From contig NC_087076.1 of assembly GCF_026151205.1 (NCBI RefSeq), positions 23,368,828-23,432,827 of the forward strand: DNA of 64,000 nt, written 5' to 3'. Of this stretch, positions 1 through 11,356 are shown piece after piece (positions within the stretch are counted from its first letter, which is position 1; each line of letters starts with the position of its first letter). A program made the position numbers and the translations under genes. Origin of the DNA: Bolinopsis microptera. Taxonomy: Eukaryota > Ctenophora > Tentaculata > Lobata > Bolinopsidae. The notes under the pieces were generated by a model. That model saw only the letters and a program-made list of their open reading frames with translations. It was not told the origin of the DNA and made no database searches.

Positions 1-1859
1 TGGGTTTTGTCCTTCTCTTTTCTGTGTCCCGTCCGTTTTGTTTTGTGAATTGTTTTGTAGGAGTGTTTTAATATTTTAAATCGAATACGTAACTCAATAG
101 GTTAATAATAACAAACACCATACTTATTTTAAATTAATTGATTAATATCGATATATAACCAACATCCAAACATTAATTTATTTATTACCTTTTATATATG
201 AGTTAAACGATCGATGGCTTATCTAAAATTTCGATAATGAACTTCATATTTATTAGTGCCGCGTGCTGATATATATTTGGGATTCAATCCCACCCAATCG
301 TGGCGATAACATACTTTTGTGCTTGGCCGGTTTTAGGTTTGAGGTTTGTGCTCCAAAAGTGGTAAATCGGGTGCTAGGTAAAGACTCTGCAGCCAACTGG
401 GTCCTTTTTGCCATATAATAATACAAAAGTAATAAATCAAAGTTAAATTTATTACCATTATTCACATCAATACTTATCATAAATTCTAAGATTGGCAACA
501 CAATGCGAAAATGGATGTCTTAATAAAAACTTGATTTTGTGTTCACTAATAATCTATGTACTTTCAAAGTTGAATTTAGTTAATGTATGAAATGCCACCC
601 TCATTGTTAGGGTTAAAATTTAATTCTTAAAAATTTTTTAAAATTGAGAAGATTGCTCATATGACTTAAAATTTATATTTTAGCATAAGATATCTAATTT
701 TTAAATAGTTGGTTACAGTTCTATGACAGTACTGGCATGATCAATTTTGTTGTGGCTGGTAAAAGGACCCAGTGCCTGTAAGGGCTTTACAGAACCCCTG
801 GGGCCCACAATGTGCTGGGATCAGGCCAGATGTTATATGTAGAGCAATGTATTTATTTCGGTGCTAGGGTACGTGGTATAGTGGTGGTTCATGTTTAATG
901 GGTCAGTTTTTCTTTGTGTGATAATGATCCATCCAGTGCTAGTGATGTGAGTAAATCATGCCCTTCCTACAATATATCACGTTTAACTATAAATTTGGTT
1001 TTTACCAAAGAAATACTGTGGCACTAAGTCAAGAATTTAAAATTTGTTCTCTCATGGGACTCATTGTATTGTTAAAGCGTTTTTTTTCCCCAGCACTATA
1101 CACAACAAAAACCTGATCGGCCCACGAGGAAACCACAGTCGCAGAACAGGAACCCCAATTCGTGATCCTCTATTCTGCAGATCGTGTGTATTTATCTATG
1201 AACTAAGCTTAATGCAGTTAGTAAATTTTCTGGATAATTAAAGTCGTTTGATTTGTTTATGTGTCAAAGTAATGTCCTGTTATCATATATTGGCATCCCG
1301 GTGGGCAAACACTCCACCCAAAGGCTAAGGCAAAACCCTTTCAGTGTTTCACCATACGAAGTTTAGGTGATTTGAACACTTACTTCAGCTACAACTCCTC
1401 ACCCATGGACGGCGAGACGTAGTGAGCTCAAAATATCTATAGCATTTACAGTCAGCAAACACTATACACAACATACATACGATAACTAACAATGTTCAAT
1501 GACATTACTCATTTAAAAGAAAATATAATCTGTATCTAATTTTTAAAATAAATTGAAGAATAATAATACCTGAAAGAGAGGAAGTGAAGGTGTGTGGGGG
1601 TTCGGGTGAGGTTAGATAGAGTAGGAAAACAACCAGGATCCTGGGGCCGCAGGATTTTATAACTTTGTTGTTGATGATTCGTTTTTTGTCGTCTCTTAGG
1701 TTAAATATAGGCTGATAACTTGTCATGGTTTTTTTTATTTTGCAATACACCGTGGTTTACTATATGATCTATGTTTACTAAATGCCAACCTATTTCAATG
1801 ATAATTCATTTGCATCAAAGTTGTAACTGCACCAAAGCTGTCGGTGCATATTTAGATTT
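1..1859. other. AT-rich spacer between units, no defensible gene
   Basis: No coding region I can defend. Around 720-880 (plus) a short open stretch beginning FYDSTGMINFIVAGKRTQL recurs in all four copies, and around 1,095-1,210 (plus) another follows a ccccag acceptor-like site. Other frames are equally open in both places and neither resembles a known protein. The equivalent stretches at about 17,989-19,825, 35,813-37,635 and 53,593-55,395 read the same. The 3' UTR and end of the minus-strand LINE probably lie within 1,450-1,860, but I cannot find its exact terminus. Confidence 0.5.
365..805. repeat. Imperfect inverted repeat, arms about 40-50 bp
   Basis: The reverse complement of about 365-415 (reading caaaaaggacccagttggc) and the plus strand at about 757-805 (reading taaaaggacccagtgcctg) are close matches, separated by about 340 bases. 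The pair recurs in the other copies, for example at about 18,350-18,400 with 18,733-18,780. It could be the ends of a small foldback element, but no target-site duplication is evident. Confidence 0.5.
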
Positions 1860-4800
1860 ATTGTTCTAACATTAGATTTCTTATGAATTAATTCTTGATT
1901 TTACTGATGGGAGTGAGAGAAAGTCTATTTATACTTGTTGACTTCGGTCAGTGAATTTCCAAATACTAGTTGATTTGATAGATGAAATAGTGATGGATGG
2001 AGTGGTTGGGATGAAGTAGTTGTCTCGTCTTGGTGACTGTTGAATAATGAGAACTTGAGACTGGTGATTGGAACTTATTAATTTATCATTTCCATTTATC
2101 AGTGAACTTATGAAGATTGTGTGGAACTGTCAGAATGTTAACTAGGTACAGCATTGTTTTACTGTGAGTCTAGTCAGAATTCTTTGCCTAACATCTGCTT
2201 GATGTACTTTCGGTCTTTTCCGAGTGATAGGCCTTACTCTGGCACTTGTTTGATTTATTGAAGTATGTAATCATTATCACCAAGGAGATAATCTATGATT
2301 TCTTTTGTGTTTTAAATATGGCTTCTAGTTTTTATGTGTTACTCCTCCCCAAACAGATATTCAATAACATAGGTGTGATTAAAATGGGTGGAGGTACAGG
2401 TCCCTTATATAGTTTTTTAGGTACTCAGCAGTCTTAAGTTCCACATAGTATACCTATCTAACATTTCCAATTTACGGTTTAACGCTCTTAAAGGAGCATC
2501 CAAGTTCAGTTTTTGTTCAATACTGGACTCCAGAAACTTAGTTTTCCCTCCACCTTTTTATTTAATATTTTATTTAGTGTCAGTTCTAATTACATTTGTG
2601 TTTGAATCTGGTTCATTTCTACAGTTCGGGCTTTAAAGTGGATTTTAACTAACATTTCTTTATGTTGATTTTGCAGCAAGTTACTATTCATATACTGGAT
2701 GACATGTGTAAGTATTTTTATTTGCTTTGCAGTTAAAAGTGTTTTTATACATTTATCTACAACAAATATGTTGGTTGTAATCGGCAAAAAAGTATAAACT
2801 TACCTAGGTCTGATAATCTGTATATTTCATGATGTTGATTAAGAAATGCAAGGGACCTAATATACCCCTGAGGTACTCCAAATATTACAGCAGTTTCGGA
2901 TCTTCTCCAGTACTGAATACATTTTGCTGTCTATTAGTAAGGTAACTGGCTATCATATTTATTTGCCCGTCCCCCGAATTCCATTATCATTCACTGTTTT
3001 TAAGTCAGTTTATCATGACAGATTGTGTCAATTGCTTTTCTTAAATCAATGGAAGTTGCCTAGTACGTGTTTTTTATCTCTTTAAGAATTTTTCAATGTT
3101 GTCGCAAGATGTTGAGTGCATGGTTGTCGAGTGATTTTTTCTTAAGCATATTGATGTTCATATAATAATCCTGCGACTGTAAGAAACTGTTAAGCCTGGA
3201 GAATTTGATTTATTTCATGTATTTTTACCGAATATTGCTATGATTGAGATAGGCTGTAATTTTCTAGAAGCTACAGCATTTTCTTTCTGAGTTTTGGACT
3301 TATTTTACCTACTTTTAGGTCTCGAAAAAGTCACTGTTGCAACTTTCGTAGTACAATAACGATTTGTTGTGGTGCTACATTTTGACTGATTCTGCCTTTT
3401 ACTTATGTACTGGTATGTCGCTAGCCTTGCCATTCTTAAGTTCCCGATATGTTCTTAGCCACCTCATCAGGTGAGCATCATGTAGCTATATATTTGCTGT
3501 ATTCGATTTAGTAAGAAGTCACAGGAACTTGGAAGCTGATTATTTGTAAGCTTCCTAGTTCTGTGTATGGCTGCATTAGTTAGATGCTAGGGTACAAAAT
3601 ACTTATGAATTCATTAGCGATAAACTCTGCGAATCAGTTATCTTTTCATTGTCTTTGGTAAAATATAGGTCTGATATCACGGTTTCGGTTGCACGAATTT
3701 TTATTTATCAGTGCCCTGGTTTTACTTGGATTTCCCTGAGTTTCCAAGTAAATTACTTGTCAGAATAATATCAAGATACAGCTTTTGATTACGAACCTTT
3801 TTTAGTAGACTTTCTATATGCTTTGTAGTCATCATAACGGTTTCTTTTATTACAGCAGATTTGAACACAGGCATGGCCCCTTTTGTGTCTGTTTCGCCTG
3901 GTTACACTTAACTTTTCCTGACTTTCGCCCCAGTCATATAAGCCCATGGCTGTGGTTATGAGGGCTATATCCCGCCAGTAATCCATGGTTGTTCTGGATA
4001 GTGCGCTTAGTGGTTTTGGTACCAGCTAGTTTGCAGTTTCGTCAATTGCTGTTTTTAAAGATATCATGAAGTAGTAAAATCTATAATTGGTTCAGTGGTC
4101 TAGTTTGTTACCCAAGACTTCAGCAAATGTATCAGTGGTTTGATTTACTATAGTCATATAATGAGTGTGCTTGTGTCATAATTTTTGGTCTTGCTAATTT
4201 CCAGTCAAATATTGTAATTAGGGAGGTGATGAGATATGTGTTCAGTTATGTCTCAGAGCAGTATCAGAGTCTAGGTCTTTTGTAATGATGTTGTCGATGC
4301 ACTGAGGCATTACATCCAGGCTTTTCATGGAGTTGCTAATGATTATCAATGGAAGAAGGCCTACTACTAAATAGGTACATCTTCATACTGTGCAATAATG
4401 CTACTGTGGTTACTATGGAGATTAATGTTAAATCATCGACTCCTGCCATAAAAAAAAAAAATAAATTGTGTGTATGTTTTGGTGCTTTATCAAGTATTGA
4501 CGTCTGTTCTTGGAGAGCTTGCCTCTGCATTGCCACTTGGAGGGCGGTATACTACTCCTATAGAAGTAGAATTCCTAGTGAACTTCCTATTGTTACCAAA
4601 GGGGTTTCTAGATTTTCTGTTACTTGATGAAAGAGTTGTTTTTTGGGGACAGCATTTGAAGTGTTCGGAATAGGAGCTACTCCTGAGCCTTTTTCTTTCG
4701 AGTCGTAGGTATCTTGATAGAAGCCTCTCATAGCCTTTGTGTGTTCGTACTAGTTTTTCATTTCAGGGCCTACATTGTTTCGCAAGACCCAATTACATGA

Positions 4801-4960
4801 GAATTTGTTAGTAAACCTAGCGATTTCAATTGCCAGCGAGTCAAAAGTTTGATTTGTTGCCATCAAGATTTTGAAATATTAGTGAGTTTTGCACTTGTAA
4901 TTCGTTAGCAAAGGTGCGGTATATGTCTGTTACTGAATATGAGTCACAGCTTTCAAAGTA
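1860..4960 (-). mobile_element. LINE (non-LTR) retrotransposon ORF2: APE endonuclease and reverse transcriptase, copy 1
   Basis: The minus strand encodes an endonuclease/reverse-transcriptase polyprotein, readable as a consensus of four copies. N-terminal APE-type endonuclease at about 4,850-4,200: motifs LAETN, a GVxxYRPP-like block, GDFNIN (near 4,430), then SCIDNIITN and DHISHHLPIF. Reverse transcriptase at about 3,500-2,500: NGKASDIP, NYRPIS, YGFRKNHST, FIDLSKAFDT, VPQGSVLGPLLF (near 2,870) and the catalytic FADD (near 2,780). The C-terminal region includes FLGVIID and a thumb/tail block ending near 1,870. It copies itself by target-primed reverse transcription. The layout, and the lack of LTRs, RNase H or integrase, indicate a LINE; the clade is not assigned. 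In this copy the frame is broken many times, but the breaks are not shared between copies. Confidence 0.93.
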
Positions 4961-5779
4961 ACTCAGAGATTTTACGTATTACATTCATCTGATCAGTGTT
5001 GTCTTCATTGTCTCATTCAGAAGCTTAAATGGGTTATAACGGTTTACTGCTAGGTGGGATACAATTATTGCAGTACAAGTAAACTTTTTTATTTTGTTTG
5101 TACTGGTGTTAAAACATCTAGAGTGAATGGACAATTTACAGTGGTTGCCATTCAATTTTAGATTGACCTAAGTAAATACTTTTTTAACTGTGGGACAACC
5201 TCTTTTTTAAGAACTTTCGTGTTGGAGGCTGATAGCCTTCAACATTGACGGCTGTCCTCACGGCGGATGAGAATAAAGTGTTGAACCTACCTTACCGTCC
5301 TCCTCCACCTCTTCCTCTATCAGTCCCTCCATGCATCCTAACATGGAAGTATTACGGATTTAAAGTAGAGTTTGGCCACTCCCTTTCCATTTGAGGTGCA
5401 GGTAATCACGTTCGGCCTTATCTGTCAACTTCCCTGGACATGGTTAGGCAAAGTAAGCCAGTGTTTATTGTCAGGAAGTCATCAAAGCATCAACGAATCT
5501 GGAACACCAAAGTTTTTGGGGAGTAGCTCACGCGAATAAGTTCTATAAATGTAAGATCTTTCCTATTTAAACAGCATTTCGAGTTGGTTAAAAGAGGGAC
5601 AAGAAATAACTTGGCGGTTGGATTGGCCTCTTGCATTTGTCAATCTTGAATTCTAGATGACTAATTATAGCAAAAAATTGCACGCTGAGATATTTAAACA
5701 GATGGTCTTCTATCATCATTTATACACCACACTTAATAACAATGTTCTTGTATCACATGCAAGGATAAGGGTTAATGTT

Positions 5780-6470
5780 CAATCTATTGTAGGAGTCCAA
5801 ACATCCGACAGGCAGCCACTTACCAAAGCTCCCTTTTGTGTTCCTCTCCAAATTTCATACCTGCTCCATTTGAATCAGAAGAAGATACAAGTATGGCACG
5901 ATTCTTTCCATCTATGATCTGAAGGTGGAACTATATCGTACTGCACCAGTGACTGACCCCTTCTGGATAGAGTGCTTGTAGTGAGCTGCTCCTTCTGGTC
6001 ATCCTGTAAAGATCTTGGAGTACACTTGTGCGTGTGAACTGGGTTGTTTCATTTCAGTGAAGAGATTTGCATCACTCAATGGGAAATGATGTCATATATG
6101 CTAGACTCTGGTTGTATCACCGTTTCTTAGTCTGTATTGTTCAGGCAGATACCCTGCCTTCTTCAGCAGCGGTTGTGATTCAACTCCGATGTTATTTACA
6201 GGGTTTCCTTCTGACAGAACTCCTATTGATTTTAGGACAAGTGTAAGCAATTTTATCAGGGATCTCACGGTTTTCTTATTCTCATCTCTGGATCGCTATA
6301 CTTGTACCTCTCGCAAAAGGTAAATACTGAAGCCCATTCTCCGAACTGAACTGAAGAGATTCGCAGTATTGGAGAAGGTCTGATTCTGCATTCCACTGTC
6401 GTTGAATTATTCACGGTGTCTACCACAGGTTTTTCCTCTGTTTTGATTGAAATAAATTTCGTGCACATAC
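5780..6470 (-). CDS. Unidentified minus-strand coding-like segment upstream of the LINE, copy 1
   Basis: A minus-strand frame starting with an ATG near 6,468 recurs in all copies. Its start is acidic, followed by blocks such as PILRISSVQSG and SFGERYKYSDPEMRIRKPW, then, after frame breaks, YPKGQSLC, SFTSDQIDGK and SDSNGAGMKFERITKEL. About 800 bases separate it from the endonuclease start, with partly open frames between. I do not recognise the protein. It may be ORF1 of the LINE (same strand, immediately 5') or a separate host gene. No CCHC knuckle or RRM is visible, so the ORF1 reading rests on position alone. Confidence 0.4.
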
Positions 6471-6479
6471 ATGAATGAA

Positions 6480-7264
6480 TGGTTATTAATTTAATTTTAT
6501 GTAGACCAAGCTCGTGACGGATGCTTCCTGGTAGATTCCAGTTCTTTTAGGCGGGGCACCCGACTAAAGCCAATTTAGATATAATAATCTATTTCATGAG
6601 AAATTAACAGAAAACGGAATACCAATCAAATAGATGATTATAGATGAGTTAGTACCATATTGAATATGCAAAATGCCCCCAACCACATAGTGTAAATTTA
6701 TATAGAATTCAATTCCATATTCCTCATTAAACCTCAATACCTAGTCAATATAATAGCCCAAGCAAAATTTAAATAACTTCTTATATACCTTACATTGTCA
6801 TACTACAAATGAATTAAAACATTTTAAATACTGCTTGACCTAGAGAATAAATTCTAAGCCTATAATGCAAGTGAAATATTTAGATGCAATTAATGTATGC
6901 CTAATGTGAGTATCATTTGTCATGTCCTTGTAAAAAAGTCTGTACATGAGATTTGAGTAAAACTAATATAGAAGAAAAAACAGGAAGTTGTCGTCTGTTG
7001 TAATATTATATAAAATATCTAGAATTTTATTAGAATATAAATATCATTCAGTCAAATTGGGTTGTTCAATATACTGTACATTATCAAATGTTAAAACTGG
7101 GTGATACAGTCACACAAAATAAAAATTTACTAAGTATGATATGTTAATAAATTAATGTGGTCCTATAAAAACTACCAACTAAGTATAATAGGTCAATAAT
7201 TAAAAGTGGTTTAATGGTGGTCTTTGATAGGAAGGTGCTTAGCATTTTATGCAGAACAGTTGAT
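6480..7264. other. AT-rich stretch, no gene seen
   Basis: Between the end of the readable OSGEP homology and the minus-strand segment below. Very AT-rich with many stops in all frames. The family's C-terminal block (normally with GGVGCN-like and FCIDNGA-like motifs) was looked for here on the minus strand and not found. Equivalent stretches lie at about 24,470-25,255 and 42,265-43,090. Confidence 0.6.
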
Positions 7265-8718
7265 GGATTATCTGAGGAATTGTCGTCTGTTGGGAGATAG
7301 ATCGCTCGTTCGGTTATCTCCACTGCATCGCGAACACTGTTTCTGGAAATTACAGTATTATTATGTTTAATCAACAGATAAATGCATTATCCGGCCAAGT
7401 TTCAACAAACTGAAAGTTAGTAATGGGTGACGTTTAATAAGTGAACCCATGTTAATTTTACGCACAGAAGATGATTTTGTTTTGCTTAACCCTGTAAAGA
7501 ATAACAAAGATCGCTTTAGGGCAGTCTCCTGCCGCAAGGCATCTTTACAGCAGTCCTTCAATGTGCGATAACAGTCTGGAAATTGCAGGGTGACGCCAAT
7601 TGAATGTTAGAGAATGGGATGTATATTGTATATGAAAGAAGATATTACATGATACAATATCCGAGCTTATCTTTACTATATATAAACGCGAGACGATATA
7701 TTTGTATGTATATATCCGTGCCCTTTTACTGACTCCACGGCATCAACTTTAACGCATCTTTCCGCAAAAACCGTTATAAGTTATACAACTGAAACTTTTT
7801 TTGACTGGGTCAATGCTTTAATGGCTTCAAATCAGCACTGAAAAAAATAAAATAAAAAATGGCCAAGGAATATTAATTTAGTGCCCAATAAAATAATAAA
7901 AAATTTTTTTTTGGGGTACTCCAAGTGGTTGTCAAAAAACGCGAATTAAATAGGGAATAATCACTTTTTGTCTATCGTGTCTTAAAACCACTTTAGTGTT
8001 AGACGGGGTTCCTGCTAGAATAAACATTCTTTGACCAAACCAAGGAAAAGATGACCATCCTTTCCTTTGACTCAGTTAAGGTAGCTCAATAAAACTTTTT
8101 TCCCTGTTTAGCAAGTGCTCACATGTTGTATCCTGGGACAGGGGTCGTTACTTACTTCATCACTCTGGCTAACCTGCATGTAGGCGTCTTATTTTGGAAT
8201 TAATTCGGCCAGAATCCAATGTTGAAATACCAAAGATACTAAGTTTGGCTATACAAAATAGTTTTTACGAAATAGAAAGCGGAGATTTACTCTTTTAAAT
8301 AATTTGATTAAACGTTTAAACTAAAACCGTTCCAAGTGCTTTGACGACTGCTAGTATCCAGGGTTTCAACGTTATCATGTATCTCTGTTTCATGTAATTG
8401 ATCAACCTGTGTATGGCCTCCGACTCGTAGAGTACTGTGGGGTTATTGCAACCTGTTCCTGGTCAGTATACACTACACCTATGCTTTATTGTATTCTGTA
8501 TACATCTGATGATTATATGTATTGATTTTCCTTCTTATTACACATCAATCTGCATTATAATCATTTTAAACTATTTATTATTTTGTTTTTCGGAATATTT
8601 TACCCACGTATTGATTTCCTTATCCTTGGCAGAAGTATTGTAAAAATATCTTTTCCTTCGTAGATTAAACAAAATAAGTCAAGGCTGTAACTCAATTCAA
8701 CTGAGGGAAAGGGGGGGG

Positions 8719-8761
<43 letters not shown>

Positions 8762-9364
8762 AAAAAAAAAAAAAAAAAAAAAAAAAATGGATTGAAATCT
8801 GTTTTCACCAAAACTGAGAATATCATTGAAGAAAATAAAGATTAAATTCACAACAACATGTAATACAGACCTGTCTCACCCATTCTCAAAATGAGACGAT
8901 ACATTGGTTAAAAGGCATTGAGTGGAATGTTCCAGGTTGCTCCAGAGAGAGGTGCGCGCGCTACACGGCAGTGCTGGACATAGCCGGCGCTCCCATCCGG
9001 TCTTTAGTATAACTCACACAGTCTATATCGGTTATTGATAGACCACCTGTTCCTGAAAAGAAGAGATACGGTGTTAAGCGCTCGTTTTTCCATACAAAAC
9101 TACACATCAAGTTTCAAGTATGGCTCGGTGAAAGTCCATAGATTGAGTATGTTAAGTTTTAAAACAGCATACTTAATCGATAGCCTGTTTGAATAGTTTG
9201 AGGATATTGTCTCGGTGATGTTGCGCGGTGTGACGTTGGTAAGACCGTTGACCGGGGGTGCACAGTAGGGTGGTCGGGGGTTGGACAATACTTCCACCAT
9301 CCGCTCAAATCCCTACTCCTTTTTACTTGTTTGCATCTTCCTTCAAACCGATTGAGAGTACCAT
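7265..9364 (-). CDS. OSGEP: OSGEP/Kae1 homologue (KEOPS tRNA threonylcarbamoyltransferase), C-terminus not found, copy 1
   Basis: Catalytic subunit of KEOPS, which makes t6A at position 37 of ANN-decoding tRNAs. Six minus-strand exons read as consensus. E1 (about 9,364-9,185): ATG, then GFEGSANKIGVGIVRDG and a TARHH-like block. E2 (about 9,055-8,870): YTKGPGMGAPL, ARTLAQLWN, VNQCIAHVEMG. E3 (8,460-8,330): NPTVLYVSGGNTQV to GNCLDR. E4 (about 8,174-8,039): FARVLKLSNDPCPGYNIE, YTVKGMDVSFSG. E5 (about 7,575-7,491): LSHIEGTAV, CTKADLCFSLQ. E6 (about 7,342-7,297): ETVFAMLVEITERA. Then the frame reads about ten unrelated residues to a stop. The family is about 335 residues; about 250 are visible, and the last 85 or so, which hold a metal-ligand Asp, are missing. 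The first His of the HxxxH metal motif reads Gln here. It is the last gene of the collinear minus-strand cluster, about 210 bp after WDR55. A poly-A insertion lies in intron 2. Confidence 0.9.
8711..8787. repeat. Expanded homopolymer: G8 followed by about 69 A
   Basis: A run of eight G, then A from 8,719 to 8,787 with one T at 8,760. At the same place copies 2 and 3 read only about gagaaatg and ggaaatgg, so the run is private to copy 1. It falls in an OSGEP intron. It is best explained as a local consensus or read error that extended a short A tract. Confidence 0.9.
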
Positions 9365-9575
9365 TGTTTCAGCTAACTTTAAGATGGAAATTATTGTGTT
9401 GATTGTTGCGTACTATTCGTACTATTTATTTAGTATATATAATCAAATTGATTGAGAACAGTTAATTAGGCAGGTTAAATACCATACTATGGTCAATTTT
9501 ACGGTAAATAGAAATAGTTAATATAAAAAGTCAACGGTAGTCTATACTTCTCTTTAACCGTTCACTATAGTAAGA

Positions 9576-10826
9576 CTAAGCTAAGTTGCTGGAAATAAAT
9601 CCGCAGTCTCGTTCGTACTTAATTTCCTTCGAACTAATATGTTTAATTTTCTTTTTCTTAGGTTGCTCATCTTCTGACGATTCTGACTCTTCATCATCAT
9701 TATCCTCTGAATCACCACTATCCTTATCACTGTCCCTCAACAGAATGTTTTTAATATCCTCATCCTGTTTTCAACGGGACCACTGCCCTAACAAATTAAT
9801 CATTCTATTGTCATGATCTCTCTTCATCATGCGACAAACTACAGGCCCTTATAGAGTTATCAGAGTGATCCCAATGTGGCGTCAGGGGTTTGTGAGGGAA
9901 AGAGGGTGGATGGAGGTAGCTCGGATAACACCGTCCATACATCCTAAAACTAGAATATCATAAGAATAACACAACCACGTATTCCACGCTCACTTCCTCC
10001 GAAAGGGTATCCTGTCTGATATTCCCCCCAGTTGTCCCACGGAAATATGTTCAACACCCTCTCCGTCCCCGCAAACAACTTACGTTGGTTCGCTCCAGTC
10101 ACATGTTAACAGCTCACTGTCTCATTCGTCAGAACGTGCTATGAGTTTGCTTTGTGTCTTGGTTCCAGACTAGAGAGGCGCCATCTCCAGATGCAGTACC
10201 ACGGGTGGATCCTGTGGATATCGACTGAGAAGGCGGCGATGAAGTGTCGTGCTTGGTTGTATCATCACGATGGGTTCTCTTTTGTCAGTTCCCACAATTT
10301 ATAACCTGTAATATTTGAAAAGACAATTAGTAAAGTTTGTTATATGCACAAGGCTCTTAATTAGGAAAGGATTTGAATGTATTTTGACTTTTTGAGGGAG
10401 GGAATCAGCAAAGATATTTTCAGGAATTATTACTAACCTCACAAAAACATTCCTTAAAATAACTGAGCTTAAAAACTAAAGAAGTATAAAACAAACTTAC
10501 CCCTTCGTCATCCCCAGTAGGCGAATACTTCCCATCCCTGACTTCTACAGTGCATACAGCGGATTATCGTGAGGGCATTGATACCTATGCGGTTCTTCCT
10601 AGTCTCAATATATCTCACACAAATGATTGTCACTTGAAATGGACAGGAGTGAAGTGCCTGAAAACAAAATACGCGACAAGAGTCCGTGTGTTTGACCAGT
10701 ATATATTTTGGGAGATATATCTTGCAGGGACAGATAGACGATCTCACTCTCGATGGTGCTGACTGCTGTGAGGTCTGGGTCGGTGGGGATGATGTCGAAC
10801 GGGAAGGCTGTTTATTTGCGAGACAT
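9576..10826 (-). CDS. WDR55: WDR55 homologue (WD40 protein, nucleolar rRNA processing), copy 1
   Basis: WD-repeat protein of the WDR55/Jip5 family, which acts in the nucleolus in rRNA processing. Two minus-strand exons. Exon 1 (10,826-10,501) starts at an ATG reading MSTN, gives a first WD-like block, then FSEDGTHLISISSDKSFCVC and DIET, and ends FATGDDEG at a gtaagttt donor. Exon 2 (about 10,305-9,576) opens after an acceptor with IKLWDLKKR, then SASGDGRLSVWNHDKRKL, SKVVCGDGEGVLNIFTWDNW, VLGCMDGVIRAT, EALCLSHDEEL and SSHDCVVRVWKLDEDI. It closes with an acidic Ser/Asp tail and a basic PKKKKIKH stretch that looks like a nuclear signal. The intron position inside the ATGDD/LWD block and the motif order match the animal protein, which is about 380 residues; length is comparable. 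The frame is broken here by small indels. The start is the first consensus ATG in frame. Confidence 0.88.
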
Positions 10827-11356
10827 CTTTTGGGCTTCTTCATTGTGCTTTGTGTTCTTAATTACTTGTTGTCTACAATCTACTGCATGCTATCTGTAGA
10901 TCACTTTATTAATAACGGTCCGGATATAATGCTGGTATCGTGATTTATGCACTCCAAAAGCAAACATTGCAACAGTGTATGATATGATTCGAATTTTTGC
11001 CTTCAATAAAACACAGTGAAAAATTACATCTTGTTCGTATCTTCTTAACATTATAAAAATCAGTTCGTACTTTATAACTCACAATAAATAGGTAATATGG
11101 CTGTGGTAGACGTTAAAGTCAATAATATTTGTCAAAACTGTATTTCCGTCGTTGTGTGTCAAAAAAACTAGTAGTCTGTTTGAGAGTTTGTAGAAAATAT
11201 AACTGGGGTTAATTCAAGAGTTAATACCTTTTAGTCCATATCATGTGTATTTTGTAATCCCGATAACATTCTAGTTGACGTACTGTATTGAAATACTTTT
11301 TCAGTATTTTATGATTAAATCGTAGTTCAGAAACTCTGAATCTCAGAAAACTCATG

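Noticed and set aside
1044-1241. Plus-strand frame with a C-terminal hydrophobic stretch
   Set aside because: The frame is not kept between copies after indels are reconciled, and all three plus frames are about equally open.
8600-8851. Phenylalanine-rich minus-strand frame
   Set aside because: Product of the private poly-A run inside an OSGEP intron.
9586-9816. Serine-rich plus-strand open frame
   Set aside because: Antisense of the acidic Ser/Asp C-terminal tail of the WDR55 homologue; the minus strand explains it with matching WD motifs upstream.
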